NCBI RefSeq assembly: GCF_013294015.1
Contig: NZ_JABSNO010000024.1
Coordinates: 1-55,381 of the forward strand
Reading direction: 5' to 3'
Source of the DNA: Frigoriflavimonas asaccharolytica
GTDB taxonomy: Bacteria; Bacteroidota; Bacteroidia; Flavobacteriales; Weeksellaceae
DNA length: 55,381 nt
Each line of letters opens with the position of its first letter. The stretch's first letter is position 1. Shown here piece after piece: positions 24,060-33,163 of the stretch. Both the position numbers and the translations under genes were made by a program. Below the pieces are notes generated by a model that did not search any database, was not told the origin of the DNA, and worked only from the letters and a program-made list of their open reading frames with translations.

Positions 24060-27000
24060 CTACATATTCCTCCTATACATCCCACCAACTTCAAAAAGCG
24101 CATTGGTAATTTGCCCAAGAGAACAATATTTCACAGCTTCCATCATTACCTCAAAAAGATTTTCTTGGTTGATGGCTGCATGTTGCAAAATTCTTAAAGA
24201 TTCATCTATTTTCGACTCGTTTGCTTCTTGATACACTTTTAGATTTTTTATTTGAGATTGCTTTTCTTCTTCCGTAGAACGAATTACTTCTCCTGGCAAA
24301 ACTGTTGGCGAACCATCTTTTCCAAGGAAAGTATTTACTCCAACAATTGGAAATTCACCTGTGTGTTTCAGCCATTCGTAATGCATGCTTTCTTCCTGAA
24401 TTTTAGAACGTTGATACATGGTTTCCATCGCTCCTAAAACTCCGCCACGTTCCGTGATTTTGTCAAATTCTGCATAAACTGCTTCTTCTACCAAGTCTGT
24501 TAATTCTTCTATTATAAATGAACCTTGCAATGGATTTTCATTTTTCGTTAAGCCTAATTCTTTGTTAATAATCAATTGAATTGCCATTGCTCGTCGCACA
24601 GAATTTTCTGTAGGTGTGGTGATTGCTTCATCGTAAGCGTTCGTATGCAGCGAGTTACAGTTGTCATAGATTGCATATAATGCTTGTAACGTAGTTCTGA
24701 TATCATTAAAATCAATTTCCTGCGCATGCAAAGATCTTCCCGAAGTTTGAATGTGGTATTTCAACATCTGACTTCTTTCGTTGGCGTTGTATTTCAATTT
24801 CATAGCTTTTGCCCAAATTCTACGCGCAACTCTACCAATTACAGCGTATTCTGGATCAATTCCATTAGAAAAGAAGAAGGATAAATTTGGTGCAAAATCG
24901 TTGATGTCCATTCCTCTCGCCAAATAATATTCCACATAAGTGAAACCGTTGGAAAGGGTAAATGCCAATTGAGAAATCGGATTTGCACCCGCTTCTGCAA
25001 TGTGATACCCAGAAATAGAAACCGAATAGAAATTCCGAACTTTCTCTTTAATAAAGTATTCCTGAACATCGCCCATCAATCTCAAAGCAAATTCTGTAGA
25101 AAAAATACAGGTGTTTTGTGCCTGATCTTCTTTCAAAATATCTGCTTGAACCGTTCCACGAACAGTTGCAATTGTTTTTGCTTTGATGTCTGCATAAATT
25201 TCTTTATCTAAAATTTCATCGCCCGTTAAACCTAAAAGTTGCAAACCAAGACCATTATTTCCTTTTGGCAAATCTCCGCTGTAGGTTGGTCTGGCTAAAT
25301 TTTTATCGTCGAATTTTTCTTTTAATGCTTTTTCTACTAAATTTTCTAGACCATTATCAGCGATGTATTTTTCACAATTTTGATCGATGGCTGCATTCAT
25401 AAAAAACGCCAGCAACATTGGTGCAGGTCCATTGATCGTCATAGAAACCGAACACATTGCATTCACTAAATCAAAACCAGAATACAATTTTTTGGCATCA
25501 TCCAAAGTAGCGATAGAAACTCCCGCATTTCCAATTTTACCAAAAATATCTGGTGGAAAAGCTGGATCTTGTCCGTATAAAGTTACAGAATCAAAGGCTG
25601 TAGAAAGTCTTTTGGCATCCATATCTGCAGAAACGTAATGGAATCTACGGTTCGTACGTTCTGGTCCACCTTCTCCGGCAAACATTCTCGTAGGATCTTC
25701 GCCTGTTCTTTTGAAAGGGAAAAGTCCTGCAGTAAACGGGAATTGTCCTGGTACATTTTCTTGCCCTTTCCATTGAATGAGATCTCCCCAATCTTGAAAT
25801 TTTGGTAAAGAAATTTTTGGAATGTCTAATCCAGACAAACTTTTGGATGAGGTTTCTACTTTTATTTCCTTTCCACGAACAAAATAAGAGTAAGAATCTC
25901 CTTTCATTTCTTCTTTAAATTTTCTCCAACCGTTTAGGAAAAAAGTGTTCTCTTCAGAAAGTTCTTTTTTAGTTTTAATGAAAGCTTTTTCTAATTTTTC
26001 AGTAGTATGTTCATCGTCCGTAATCAAAACTTTTGCACCATCCAAAAGGTACATATTTTTTGCGATCAAGGCTTGTTTGCGAACATCTGCATCGTAGTTT
26101 CTATTATTTTCTACAATTTCTGATAGATAACGAACCCTTCTTGGTGGAATAATGGTCGTATCTTCCAATACGTTTTGTTCCACATATTCGCTTAAATTTA
26201 ATGCTGGAAAACGTTCATTTGTTAATTGTATTAACGAATTGTAAAGTGAAGTAGTTCCGGCATCATTGAACTGGCTTGCTTTTGTAGAAAAAATTGGCAT
26301 TTCGTCCAAAGTTTTTTCAAAAGCAACATGATTTCTTTGATATTGCTTTTGCACGGCTCTCATTGCATCTAATGCTCCGTTTTTGTCAGATTTATTTAAG
26401 GCAACCAAATCTGCAAAATCCAGCATGTCAATTTTTTCCAATTGCGTTGCAGCGCCAAATTCTGGTGTCATCACATACATAGAAACATCCGCAATTTCTG
26501 TAATTTCTGACCCAGATTGACCAATTCCAGAAGTTTCTAGAATAATGATGTCTGGTTTTGCTAATTTTAAAATATTTAAAGCGGAATGAATGTACGGCGA
26601 AACGGAAACATTGTTTTCTCTGGTCGCCATAGAACGCATATACACTCTTTTATCATCAATAGAATTCATGCGAATACGATCTCCGAGAAGTGCGCCTCCA
26701 GTTTTCTTTTTTGATGGATCTATAGAAATAATAGCCACTTTGCTATTTGAATTTGAGCGTAGAAATCTTCGCACCAATTCATCCGTCAACGAAGATTTTC
26801 CTGCTCCTCCAGTTCCCGTAATTCCGATGATTGGAATGGTAGAATCTTTTGCTTTTTCGTCTATAGTTTTTACTAAATCTTGCTTTTCATCAGAAAAATT
26901 TTCTACGGCAGATATAATTTCCGCGATGGATTTAGAATTCTCAAAATTGATTTTATCAAGATCAGAAACTTCAACCTCTTTTCCAGTTGCGAAATCAGAT

Positions 27001-27422
27001 TTTTGCACCAAATCGTCTATCATACCTTGCAATCCCATTGCTCTACCATCATCTGGACTGTAGATTCTGGTAATTCCATAGTCCATTAAATCCTTTATTT
27101 CTTCAGGTAAAATAACACCACCACCACCACCAAAAATCTTGATGTGTGAGGAATTTCTTTCTTTTAAAAGGTCAAAAATATATTTAAAATATTCGTTGTG
27201 TCCACCTTGATAAGAGGTCAAAGCAATTGCATTCGCATCTTCTTGTATGGCGCAATTCACTACTTCTTCGGCAGATTTATCATGCCCAAGATGTATCACT
27301 TCGCAACCAGTAGCTTGTATCACTCTTCTCATCACGTTGATTGCTGCATCATGACCGTCAAACAATGCTGCTGCGGTTACAATTCTTACTTTATTTTTCG
27401 GGGTATATTTTTGGGTTTCCAT
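24060..27422 (-). CDS. icmF: Fused isobutyryl-CoA mutase (B12 domain + MeaB-like GTPase + mutase)
   Basis: 1120 residues. Seen in order: the coenzyme B12-binding domain ([13 protein letters not shown], cobalt-ligand His24); a MeaB-type G-protein chaperone domain ([17 protein letters not shown] near 200, LNKSDK); and a methylmalonyl-CoA mutase-type barrel from about 540 ([34 protein letters not shown]). This three-part fusion is IcmF. Two specificity positions agree: Phe581 (RMFAG) where methylmalonyl-CoA mutase has Tyr, and Gln769 (QNTCIF) where the mutase has Arg. It interconverts isobutyryl-CoA and n-butyryl-CoA, linking valine/fatty-acid and propionate-type metabolism; some IcmF also act on pivalyl-CoA. 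It is monocistronic. Confidence 0.9.
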   Translation of the reverse strand: METQKYTPKNKVRIVTAAALFDGHDAAINVMRRVIQATGCEVIHLGHDKSAEEVVNCAIQEDANAIALTSYQGGHNEYFKYIFDLLKERNSSHIKIFGGGGGVILPEEIKDLMDYGITRIYSPDDGRAMGLQGMIDDLVQKSDFATGKEVEVSDLDKINFENSKSIAEIISAVENFSDEKQDLVKTIDEKAKDSTIPIIGITGTGGAGKSSLTDELVRRFLRSNSNSKVAIISIDPSKKKTGGALLGDRIRMNSIDDKRVYMRSMATRENNVSVSPYIHSALNILKLAKPDIIILETSGIGQSGSEITEIADVSMYVMTPEFGAATQLEKIDMLDFADLVALNKSDKNGALDAMRAVQKQYQRNHVAFEKTLDEMPIFSTKASQFNDAGTTSLYNSLIQLTNERFPALNLSEYVEQNVLEDTTIIPPRRVRYLSEIVENNRNYDADVRKQALIAKNMYLLDGAKVLITDDEHTTEKLEKAFIKTKKELSEENTFFLNGWRKFKEEMKGDSYSYFVRGKEIKVETSSKSLSGLDIPKISLPKFQDWGDLIQWKGQENVPGQFPFTAGLFPFKRTGEDPTRMFAGEGGPERTNRRFHYVSADMDAKRLSTAFDSVTLYGQDPAFPPDIFGKIGNAGVSIATLDDAKKLYSGFDLVNAMCSVSMTINGPAPMLLAFFMNAAIDQNCEKYIADNGLENLVEKALKEKFDDKNLARPTYSGDLPKGNNGLGLQLLGLTGDEILDKEIYADIKAKTIATVRGTVQADILKEDQAQNTCIFSTEFALRLMGDVQEYFIKEKVRNFYSVSISGYHIAEAGANPISQLAFTLSNGFTYVEYYLARGMDINDFAPNLSFFFSNGIDPEYAVIGRVARRIWAKAMKLKYNANERSQMLKYHIQTSGRSLHAQEIDFNDIRTTLQALYAIYDNCNSLHTNAYDEAITTPTENSVRRAMAIQLIINKELGLTKNENPLQGSFIIEELTDLVEEAVYAEFDKITERGGVLGAMETMYQRSKIQEESMHYEWLKHTGEFPIVGVNTFLGKDGSPTVLPGEVIRSTEEEKQSQIKNLKVYQEANESKIDESLRILQHAAINQENLFEVMMEAVKYCSLGQITNALFEVGGMYRRNM

Positions 27423-27442
27423 AGAATTTTTTACAATTGTTT

Positions 27443-27450
27443 CAAAGGTA
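27443..27450 (-). promoter_or_regulatory. -7 element of icmF promoter
   Basis: Minus strand TACCTTTG, exact TAnnTTTG, 20 bases upstream of the icmF ATG. No TTG at the ideal distance. Confidence 0.6.
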
Positions 27451-27567
27451 AGAAATTTTGAGATTTTGAGGAAAGGAAATACAGATAATGCTTTTTATTT
27501 AAAATAAAGTTTAGAAAAAAATTTTATCTAAAAGTTTTGTTCAGTATTTTAGTAAAATTCAATTTCT

Positions 27568-27575
27568 TATCTTTG
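27568..27575 (+). promoter_or_regulatory. -7 element directly before the GNAT start codon
   Basis: TATCTTTG, an exact match, ends only 4 bases before the ATG at 27580. With a start point about 5-6 bases downstream, the transcript would be leaderless. Confidence 0.55.
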
Positions 27576-27579
27576 TTGG

Positions 27580-28020
27580 ATGTTACAAATTCAAACTTTT
27601 ACCCCAGAAAATAAACCTTCCGAAAAGGAAAAAGACAATATTGCAGAATTTTTATTCAAAAGCTTAGAGGAATACGGAGATCCCAAAAGCGATATTCTTA
27701 AATGTATGGAATACGCGATGAAAGAAACTGAATCTTTTGGTGGTTCCATCAATGTGGCAACTTTGGATTCTGAAATTGTAGGTGCAGTAATCATTAATAA
27801 AACTGGAATGAAGGATTATATTCCAGAAAATATTTTGGTTTATATTGCAACAGATGCTACTAAAAGAGGACAAGGAATCGGCAGAAAATTAATGGAAAAA
27901 GCTATTGAAACTTCTGATGGAAACATTGCTCTTCATGTAGAGGCAGACAATCCTGCAAAAATATTATACGAAAAACTAGGATTTACAAATAAATATCTAG
28001 AAATGCGACTTGTAAAATAA
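27580..28020 (+). CDS. GNAT-family N-acetyltransferase
   Basis: 146 residues. Seen: acetyl-CoA-binding signature DATKRGQGIGRKLMEKAIE (R-G-Q-G-I-G at about 98-103) on the beta4-alpha3 elbow, then NIALHVEADNPAKILYEKLGFTNKYLEMRL, the usual closing strand-helix-strand. Known: GNATs acetylate amines of small molecules or proteins. It sits 3 bases before an alanine/ornithine racemase-like gene, so the substrate may be an amino acid or derivative (inferred). The plus-strand -7 element ends 4 bases before its ATG. Confidence 0.9.
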   Translation: MLQIQTFTPENKPSEKEKDNIAEFLFKSLEEYGDPKSDILKCMEYAMKETESFGGSINVATLDSEIVGAVIINKTGMKDYIPENILVYIATDATKRGQGIGRKLMEKAIETSDGNIALHVEADNPAKILYEKLGFTNKYLEMRLVK

Positions 28021-28023
28021 GAT

Positions 28024-29094
28024 ATGGCATTTATAACTTTACATAGAGAACGCTTAAAATATAATTTTGAGAGGCTAGAATATTATTTTAAATCTAAGGA
28101 TATTCATTGGTCTGTAGTTACAAAAATCTTGTGCGGAAATGAACTTTTTCTGCAAGAAATTCTCAATTTGAAACCTTTTCAAGTTTGCGATTCTAGAATT
28201 AGTAATTTGGAAACAATAAAAATGTTGGATCCAAATGTAGAAACAATTTACATAAAACCTACCCCAAAAAGATTGGTAGAAAGTGTAGTGAAATTCGCAG
28301 ATATCAGCATGAATACTGAATTGGAAACTATAAAAACACTTTCTCATGAAGCAGTGCGACAAGGAAAATTGCACAAAATAATCATCATGATAGAGCTTGG
28401 AGAGTTGCGAGAAGGCGTAATGCGAGAAGATTTTGTAGAATTTTATAATTCAGTTTTTGAATTGCCAAATATAAAAGTGGTTGGCATTGGCGCCAATCTT
28501 TCTTGTCTTTATGGAGTTTTACCAAATACAGACAAATTGATTCAATTGTGTTTATATGAACAATTAATTGAAGCAAAATTCAACCAAGAAATTCCATTTG
28601 TTTCCGGTGGAAGTTCGGTTACAATTCCTTTAATTTTTAGAAATATGCTGCCTTCGGGAATTAATCATTTTCGAGTGGGAGAAACATTGTATCAAGGAAC
28701 GGATGTTTATAAAGATGAACCAAGCAGTCTTTTGCAACAAGATATTTTTACATTAAGTGCAGAAATTATTGAGCTATCTGAAAAACCAATGGTTCCGGAA
28801 GGAGATTTTGGGACGAATTTGGAAGGCGAAACGTTCACTTTTGATCAAACGAATGTAGGGAAAACATCATTTCGTGCCATTTTAGATATTGGAATTTTGG
28901 ATGTAGATCGTGTGAATATTTTCCCGAAAGATGGCGAAATTGGCTATTTTGGAGCGAGTTCGGACATGATTATTCTAGACTTAAAAGACAACCCGAAAAA
29001 TTATAAGGTGGGAGATTATTTAGAATTTTCTCTCAATTATATGGGGACTTTGCGCGCTATGAATTCTAATTATATTGAGAAGAGAGTAGGATAG
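28024..29094 (+). CDS. Alanine/ornithine racemase-family PLP enzyme
   Basis: A 356-residue fold-type III PLP enzyme. Seen: N-terminal HRERLKYNFERLEYYF, the PLP lysine in WSVVTKILCGN (near residue 38), MIELGELREGVM, GANLSCLYGVLPN, and the phosphate-binding SGGSSVTIPLI, all typical of the alanine/ornithine racemase family rather than Alr. Its C-terminal barrel is short (EIGYFGASSDMIILDL). Known: related enzymes racemise ornithine or broad basic amino acids. Operon with the GNAT upstream (3-base gap). It is not the cell-wall Alr, which would carry a longer beta domain with the catalytic Tyr. Confidence 0.85.
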   Translation: MAFITLHRERLKYNFERLEYYFKSKDIHWSVVTKILCGNELFLQEILNLKPFQVCDSRISNLETIKMLDPNVETIYIKPTPKRLVESVVKFADISMNTELETIKTLSHEAVRQGKLHKIIIMIELGELREGVMREDFVEFYNSVFELPNIKVVGIGANLSCLYGVLPNTDKLIQLCLYEQLIEAKFNQEIPFVSGGSSVTIPLIFRNMLPSGINHFRVGETLYQGTDVYKDEPSSLLQQDIFTLSAEIIELSEKPMVPEGDFGTNLEGETFTFDQTNVGKTSFRAILDIGILDVDRVNIFPKDGEIGYFGASSDMIILDLKDNPKNYKVGDYLEFSLNYMGTLRAMNSNYIEKRVG

Positions 29095-29147
29095 ACTTAT
29101 AGATGATAGACGGATAGACAATAGATGTTGATATATTAAATTTTAAA

Positions 29148-29480
29148 ATGAAAAGAGCGTTAATGTATTTTGTATTTGGAACTTTGGTGAGTTTTCTATT
29201 GCAATATTTTCTGATTGGTAGCCAAGGTTGGGCTTTAGATTTATACTATGCAGCAGCTTTTGGAGCAGCATGGGGAATTGCATTTTATTTAGATACGCCA
29301 AGAATTTCTTTACCAAAAAAACTGGGATTTTCTTTTTTGGCAATGGCAATTCTCGCTGGTATTGGCACTTTAATTTTCAATTTAGAAATGGCGATACCTT
29401 CCATTATGAAATTTTCTATCGTTTTTGTGGCATATTATCTCCTAGCAAGTTTTAAAGGGAGTAAGAGTTTGCGAAGGTAA
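29148..29480 (+). CDS. Small four-helix membrane protein, unknown
   Basis: 110 residues with four hydrophobic segments (about 5-22, 30-47, 57-76, 83-101) joined by short loops, and a basic end GSKSLRR that suggests a cytoplasmic C-terminus. I do not recognise a family. A 53-base spacer with a GATAGAC-type repeat separates it from the racemase gene, so a shared transcript is possible but not certain. The coding quality (Leu, Phe, Ile, Ala with normal codons) supports a real gene. Confidence 0.7.
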   Translation: MKRALMYFVFGTLVSFLLQYFLIGSQGWALDLYYAAAFGAAWGIAFYLDTPRISLPKKLGFSFLAMAILAGIGTLIFNLEMAIPSIMKFSIVFVAYYLLASFKGSKSLRR

Positions 29481-29621
29481 TTACTAGATTATCCTATGTA
29501 TTATATTAATGTTATAAATGAATAGGAATTCAAAACAAATTGATTTTCTAATCATTTTAAATTTAAAAATACCGAAAGTAAAAAACTTTACCTAAAACTT
29601 CCCTAATCAAATATATTTATG

Positions 29622-29629
29622 TACCTTTG
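29622..29629 (+). promoter_or_regulatory. -7 element of the rplM operon promoter
   Basis: TACCTTTGCAC, the most common strong Bacteroidetes -7 form, 46 bases before the rplM start. The expected -33 position has CTTCCC rather than TTG. Confidence 0.65.
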
Positions 29630-29674
29630 CACACCCGTAAAGGGAAAGATATGTTTAATCTTTAACAATAAATT

Positions 29675-30130
29675 GTGAATACATTAAGTTACAAAACTGT
29701 ATCAGCAAGTAAAGAAACCGCAAATAAAGAATGGGTTGTGGTGGATGCTGAAGGACAGCCATTAGGAAGATTTGCTTCCGAGGTTGCCAAAATTTTGAGA
29801 GGTAAGCACAAAACAAATTTCACGCCTCACGCAGATTGCGGAGACAACGTAATTGTTTTGAATGCTGGAAAATGCACTCTATCTGGAAATAAATGGGCGG
29901 ATAAAACCTACATTTGGCATACTGGTTATCCAGGTGGCCAGAAATTTATGACTGCAGAAGAGCTGAAAAAGAAAGATGCTCCAAAAGTTTTAGAAAGATC
30001 CATAAAAGGGATGCTTCCGAAAAACAAATTGGGATCTGCTTTGTTCAAAAATCTTTATTTATATGAAGGTACAGAGCACAAGCACGAAGCACAGCAGCCG
30101 AAAGAAATTAATTTTAATAAATCTAAATAA
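29675..30130 (+). CDS. rplM: 50S ribosomal protein L13
   Basis: 151 residues, starting at GTG (29675); there is no nearby in-frame ATG, and [11 protein letters not shown] matches flavobacterial L13 starts. Seen: [47 protein letters not shown], and [16 protein letters not shown]. Primary 23S-binding assembly protein of the large subunit. First gene of the rplM-rpsI pair (5-base gap to rpsI). Confidence 0.97.
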   Translation: MNTLSYKTVSASKETANKEWVVVDAEGQPLGRFASEVAKILRGKHKTNFTPHADCGDNVIVLNAGKCTLSGNKWADKTYIWHTGYPGGQKFMTAEELKKKDAPKVLERSIKGMLPKNKLGSALFKNLYLYEGTEHKHEAQQPKEINFNKSK

Positions 30131-30135
30131 TTAAT

Positions 30136-30522
30136 ATGGCTACAATTCATAAAATAGGACGTAGAAAAACTTCTGTAGCAAGAATTTACATGAAACCAGG
30201 TTCTGGGAACATCACTGTAAATAAAAAAGATGCTAAAGAATATTTCTCTACAGATGTGATGGTTTACAAAGTGAATCAACCTTTCTTACTTACAGAAACT
30301 GCAGGACAGTATGACGTTACCGTAAATGTTTTCGGTGGTGGAAATACAGGACAAGCAGATGCTATAAGAATGGCGATTTCTAGAGCACTTTGCGAAGTGA
30401 ATGCAGAATACAGATTGGCTCTTAAGCCAGAAGGTCTTCTTACAAGAGATGCTAGAATGGTGGAAAGAAAAAAACCAGGACAGAAAAAAGCAAGAAAGAA
30501 ATTCCAATTCTCGAAACGTTAA
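30136..30522 (+). CDS. rpsI: 30S ribosomal protein S9
   Basis: 128 residues: [23 protein letters not shown] at the start, [19 protein letters not shown] in the middle, and the basic end [29 protein letters not shown] that reaches the P-site tRNA. Starts 5 bases after rplM, as in most bacteria. It is separated from rpsB by an unusually long, repeat-rich 199-base spacer. Confidence 0.98.
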   Translation: MATIHKIGRRKTSVARIYMKPGSGNITVNKKDAKEYFSTDVMVYKVNQPFLLTETAGQYDVTVNVFGGGNTGQADAIRMAISRALCEVNAEYRLALKPEGLLTRDARMVERKKPGQKKARKKFQFSKR

Positions 30523-30637
30523 GAATTGCAATTGGCTTAAAGCTATATGCTGTAAGCTTTTTACAAAAACACTTTTATTTAATCCGCTTAAAAGCCCAAA
30601 GCTTATTGCTTAAAGCCTAAAGCAAAAATTTGCCCGT

Positions 30638-30679
30638 TACGTTTAGCATCCAAACTTTACTCCCAATCATAGTAAAGTT
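30638..30679 (+). promoter_or_regulatory. Candidate rpsB promoter and 5' leader hairpin
   Basis: TACGTTTA (30638-30645, one off TAnnTTTG) is followed 8 bases later by a perfect inverted repeat, AACTTTACT (30653-30661) and AGTAAAGTT (30671-30679). If the -7 element is used, the mRNA would begin at the hairpin, about 43 bases before the rpsB ATG. There is no T run, so it is not a terminator. A role in S2 feedback control is only a suggestion. Confidence 0.4.
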
Positions 30680-30721
30680 GACTGCCAAAATGCGGAAAGT
30701 AAACTAACTAAAAAAAAAGAC

Positions 30722-31483
30722 ATGGCAAAAGCAAATGTAAAAGACCTTTTAGAGGCAGGTGTACACTTTGGTCACATGACCAGAAAGTGGAACCCAAATA
30801 TGGCTCCGTACATTTTTATGGAGAAAAATGGTATTCACATTGTAGATTTACATAAAACCGCAGTAAAATTGGACGAAGCTTGTAGCGCTTTGGAAAAACT
30901 AACTTCTGCTGGTAAAAAAATACTTTTCGTAGCAACTAAGAAACAAGCGAAAGAAGTTGTAGCAAAACATGCTGCAGATCTTAATATGCCTTACATCACT
31001 GAAAGATGGCCAGGTGGAATGCTTACGAATTTTGTAACTATTCGTAAAGCTGTAAAGAAAATGAACCACATCGATAAGATGAAAAAAGATGGTACATTTG
31101 AAACTTTATCAAAAAAAGAAAGACTACAAGTAGATAGACAAAGAGCTAATCTTGAAAAGAATTTAGGTTCTATTTCAGATATGGTGCGTCTTCCTTCTGC
31201 ACTTTTTGTAGTAGATATAATGAGAGAGCACATCGCTGTAACAGAAGCAAAGAAATTGGGTATTCCAGTTTTTGCAATCGTAGATACAAATTCTGATCCA
31301 AGAAAAGTAGAATACGTAATTCCTGGAAATGATGATGCTTCTAAATCTGTAGATATGATCTTAACTTTGGTTTCAGATTCTATCAAAGAAGGTTTGTCTC
31401 AAAGAAAAGCGGATAAAGAAAAATCTAAAGAAACAGACGAGAAAGTAACTGCTGATGCAGATGCTGACTTTGACGAAAAATAA
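30722..31483 (+). CDS. rpsB: 30S ribosomal protein S2
   Basis: 253 residues. Seen: DLLEAGVHFGHMTRKWNPNMAPYIF, LFVATKKQAKEVV, ITERWPGGMLTNFVTIR, and PVFAIVDTNSDPRKVEYVIPGNDDASKSV, all hallmark S2 blocks. The acidic tail (ADADADFDEK) is common in Bacteroidetes. A strong terminator follows 20 bases later. tsf, which normally comes next, is absent here and lies at 49.4 kb on the other strand. Confidence 0.98.
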   Translation: MAKANVKDLLEAGVHFGHMTRKWNPNMAPYIFMEKNGIHIVDLHKTAVKLDEACSALEKLTSAGKKILFVATKKQAKEVVAKHAADLNMPYITERWPGGMLTNFVTIRKAVKKMNHIDKMKKDGTFETLSKKERLQVDRQRANLEKNLGSISDMVRLPSALFVVDIMREHIAVTEAKKLGIPVFAIVDTNSDPRKVEYVIPGNDDASKSVDMILTLVSDSIKEGLSQRKADKEKSKETDEKVTADADADFDEK

Positions 31484-31503
31484 GATTTTTTCTATCTAAA
31501 TAT

Positions 31504-31539
31504 AAAAAACCGAATGATTTTAAAATTATTCGGTTTTTT
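31504..31539 (+). terminator. Terminator closing the ribosomal operon after rpsB
   Basis: AAAAAACCGAAT (31504-31515) pairs with ATTCGGTTTTTT (31528-31539), 12-base loop, with T-rich exit. Confidence 0.88.
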
Positions 31540-31631
31540 CTTTGATTTAATTTTTAAAGCAACGGAGTAATTCTTTATCAAAAGATTTTCCGTATATACT
31601 ACTATAAAATAATAACCAAAATTACTTAATA

Positions 31632-32483
31632 ATGAAAAAGATATTTTTATTAATTTTTATATCAATTTTTAGTTTTGATTTTGCCCAAGTAGGAAATGTA
31701 GGAATTAACACCAGTTCACCACATTCTTCTTCTGTTTTAGACGTCAATTCTTCATCGAAAGGTTTGCTCTTGCCTAGACTTACAAGTGCTGCAATTTCTA
31801 CTTTGTCTGCAACTGCTGCGGAAGGTTTGGTTGTGTACGATAAAGATAAAAAGCTCTTTCTTGGTTGGGATGGAACAAGATGGCAAATACTTGGAAATGC
31901 TTTGGCATTAAGTACAGTAAGCATTGGTGCTTGGGAAGTTGGCGGATATACAAGTTATGGAAATTCTCCCGTTGCAGCATCGTCATCAAATCCAATCGTT
32001 ACATCTGCAATATTAGAAAGAGGATCCGGTCTTGCAACTTCAGGAACTGGTGCTGCTGCAACATGGGGCGGTACAAATTGGACCCAAGTAGATTTGCCAA
32101 CTGCAGCAGCAGCCAATGAATTTGCACTTATAACCCTAAATTTTGCGCCAGGAAATACAATTTCTTTTACTAAAATAAATGCAAATAATCTTCGAAGAAC
32201 AGGCACAGGTCCTACAAAATCTCAGTATCAATTTTCTGTAAATAATGGTATTTCGTATGTGAATATTGGTGCCGCAATAGATTTGTCTAGTTCTGCACCA
32301 TCAGGAAATAACATCGCAGACATAGATTTAAGCTTATATTATGATTTGCAAAACATTAATACTACTACAGTTTCTAATGTTAAATTTAGAATCGTATCCT
32401 ATTCAGCATCTGGTTCCACAGGAAATTGGTATATCAATAATATTACGGGCAACGATCTAGAATTTACAGGGATTGTAAACTAA
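31632..32483 (+). CDS. Exported surface-type protein with 'VGINT' N-terminal module
   Basis: 283 residues, signal peptide ending FAQ (about residue 18). Residues 20-75 are the Bacteroidetes module GNVGINTSSPHSSSVLDV..SSKGLLLPRLT...GLVVYDKDKKLFLGWDGTRWQIL, found at the start of many secreted or cell-surface proteins. The remainder is rich in Ser, Thr, Ala, Gly and Asn with strand-like spacing, suggesting a beta-sandwich. No type IX sorting domain is visible at the end. Its stop is one base from the stop of the convergent DUF6759-like gene. Function unknown; a surface or matrix role is inferred. Confidence 0.8.
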   Translation: MKKIFLLIFISIFSFDFAQVGNVGINTSSPHSSSVLDVNSSSKGLLLPRLTSAAISTLSATAAEGLVVYDKDKKLFLGWDGTRWQILGNALALSTVSIGAWEVGGYTSYGNSPVAASSSNPIVTSAILERGSGLATSGTGAAATWGGTNWTQVDLPTAAAANEFALITLNFAPGNTISFTKINANNLRRTGTGPTKSQYQFSVNNGISYVNIGAAIDLSSSAPSGNNIADIDLSLYYDLQNINTTTVSNVKFRIVSYSASGSTGNWYINNITGNDLEFTGIVN

Positions 32484-32484
32484 A

Positions 32485-33156
32485 TCATCTTTGAGATTTA
32501 TAAGCACTATTTTTGATTCCTGCCTTGTCCACAATGGTAGGGTTACCTAGTGTGACCATCATATTTTTGTTTATCTTTTTAGTGGAAACATACTTTACAT
32601 CGCATACATTGCTGGAAAGTTTGTAATCACCTTTTGGCAATACCAAAGTATTTTCACCTTTGCTTGGTATTGCTAAATTATAAAAAGAATTACCTTCAAT
32701 GCGCAAAATCATATTGCAATCAGATTTATTTTGAATCATCAAGATGGTTTCTTTGCTAGTAATATCTTGATCAAACATTGCATTTAATAGCTTCACTGTT
32801 TTTTTTTGATGTTCAGAAGAGGTGTTTTCTGTCATCAGTTTTTTAAATTCCTCAGATTCTGATGAGGTGGGATTTTTCGAAAAGTTTTTAGGAATATCCG
32901 TAAAAGTTGGCTTCGCAATGAATTGTCTAGCTTTTATGGTTTTCTGTTCCAATTCTGCATTCCTTAAAGCAATAACTCGAGATTTTAAAATCGCCCATTT
33001 TGGATCATTCTTTTTAGAATTTTGCAAATAATTTTCTATTAAAGAAATGTCTTTAGTTTCTAGAATATGAGCATATTTAGAATTCGATTCAGTTTTGCAA
33101 GATTGTAGTGAATATGAAATCGTGAAAAATAAAACTAAAAAAGAGATTTTTTTCAT
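32485..33156 (-). CDS. DUF6759-like lipoprotein, paralogue 2
   Basis: 223 residues. Seen: lipobox YSLQSC (Cys about residue 20); an N-terminal helical segment (KDISLIENYLQNSKKNDPKWAIL then KSRVIAL) shared with paralogues 3 and 4; a linker; then KTVKLLNAMFDQDI and the core NKSDCNMILRIEG, LAIPSKGENTLVLPKGDYKL, SNVCDVKYVSTKK. The two core Cys are conserved in all four paralogues. It follows trmB by 7 bases on the same strand and is probably cotranscribed. The function of the family is not known. It ends convergently, one base from the VGINT gene. Confidence 0.78.
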   Translation of the reverse strand: MKKISFLVLFFTISYSLQSCKTESNSKYAHILETKDISLIENYLQNSKKNDPKWAILKSRVIALRNAELEQKTIKARQFIAKPTFTDIPKNFSKNPTSSESEEFKKLMTENTSSEHQKKTVKLLNAMFDQDITSKETILMIQNKSDCNMILRIEGNSFYNLAIPSKGENTLVLPKGDYKLSSNVCDVKYVSTKKINKNMMVTLGNPTIVDKAGIKNSAYKSQR

Positions 33157-33163
33157 TGGCTAT

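Noticed and set aside
26590-27063. 157-codon plus-strand frame inside icmF
   Set aside because: Antisense of the well-conserved GTPase domain, with no motifs and no promoter.
30653-30679. rpsB upstream hairpin read as a terminator
   Set aside because: No T run follows the stem, so it is treated as a leader element.
30991-31386. 131-codon minus-strand frame inside rpsB
   Set aside because: Antisense of an essential ribosomal gene with strong sense-strand conservation.
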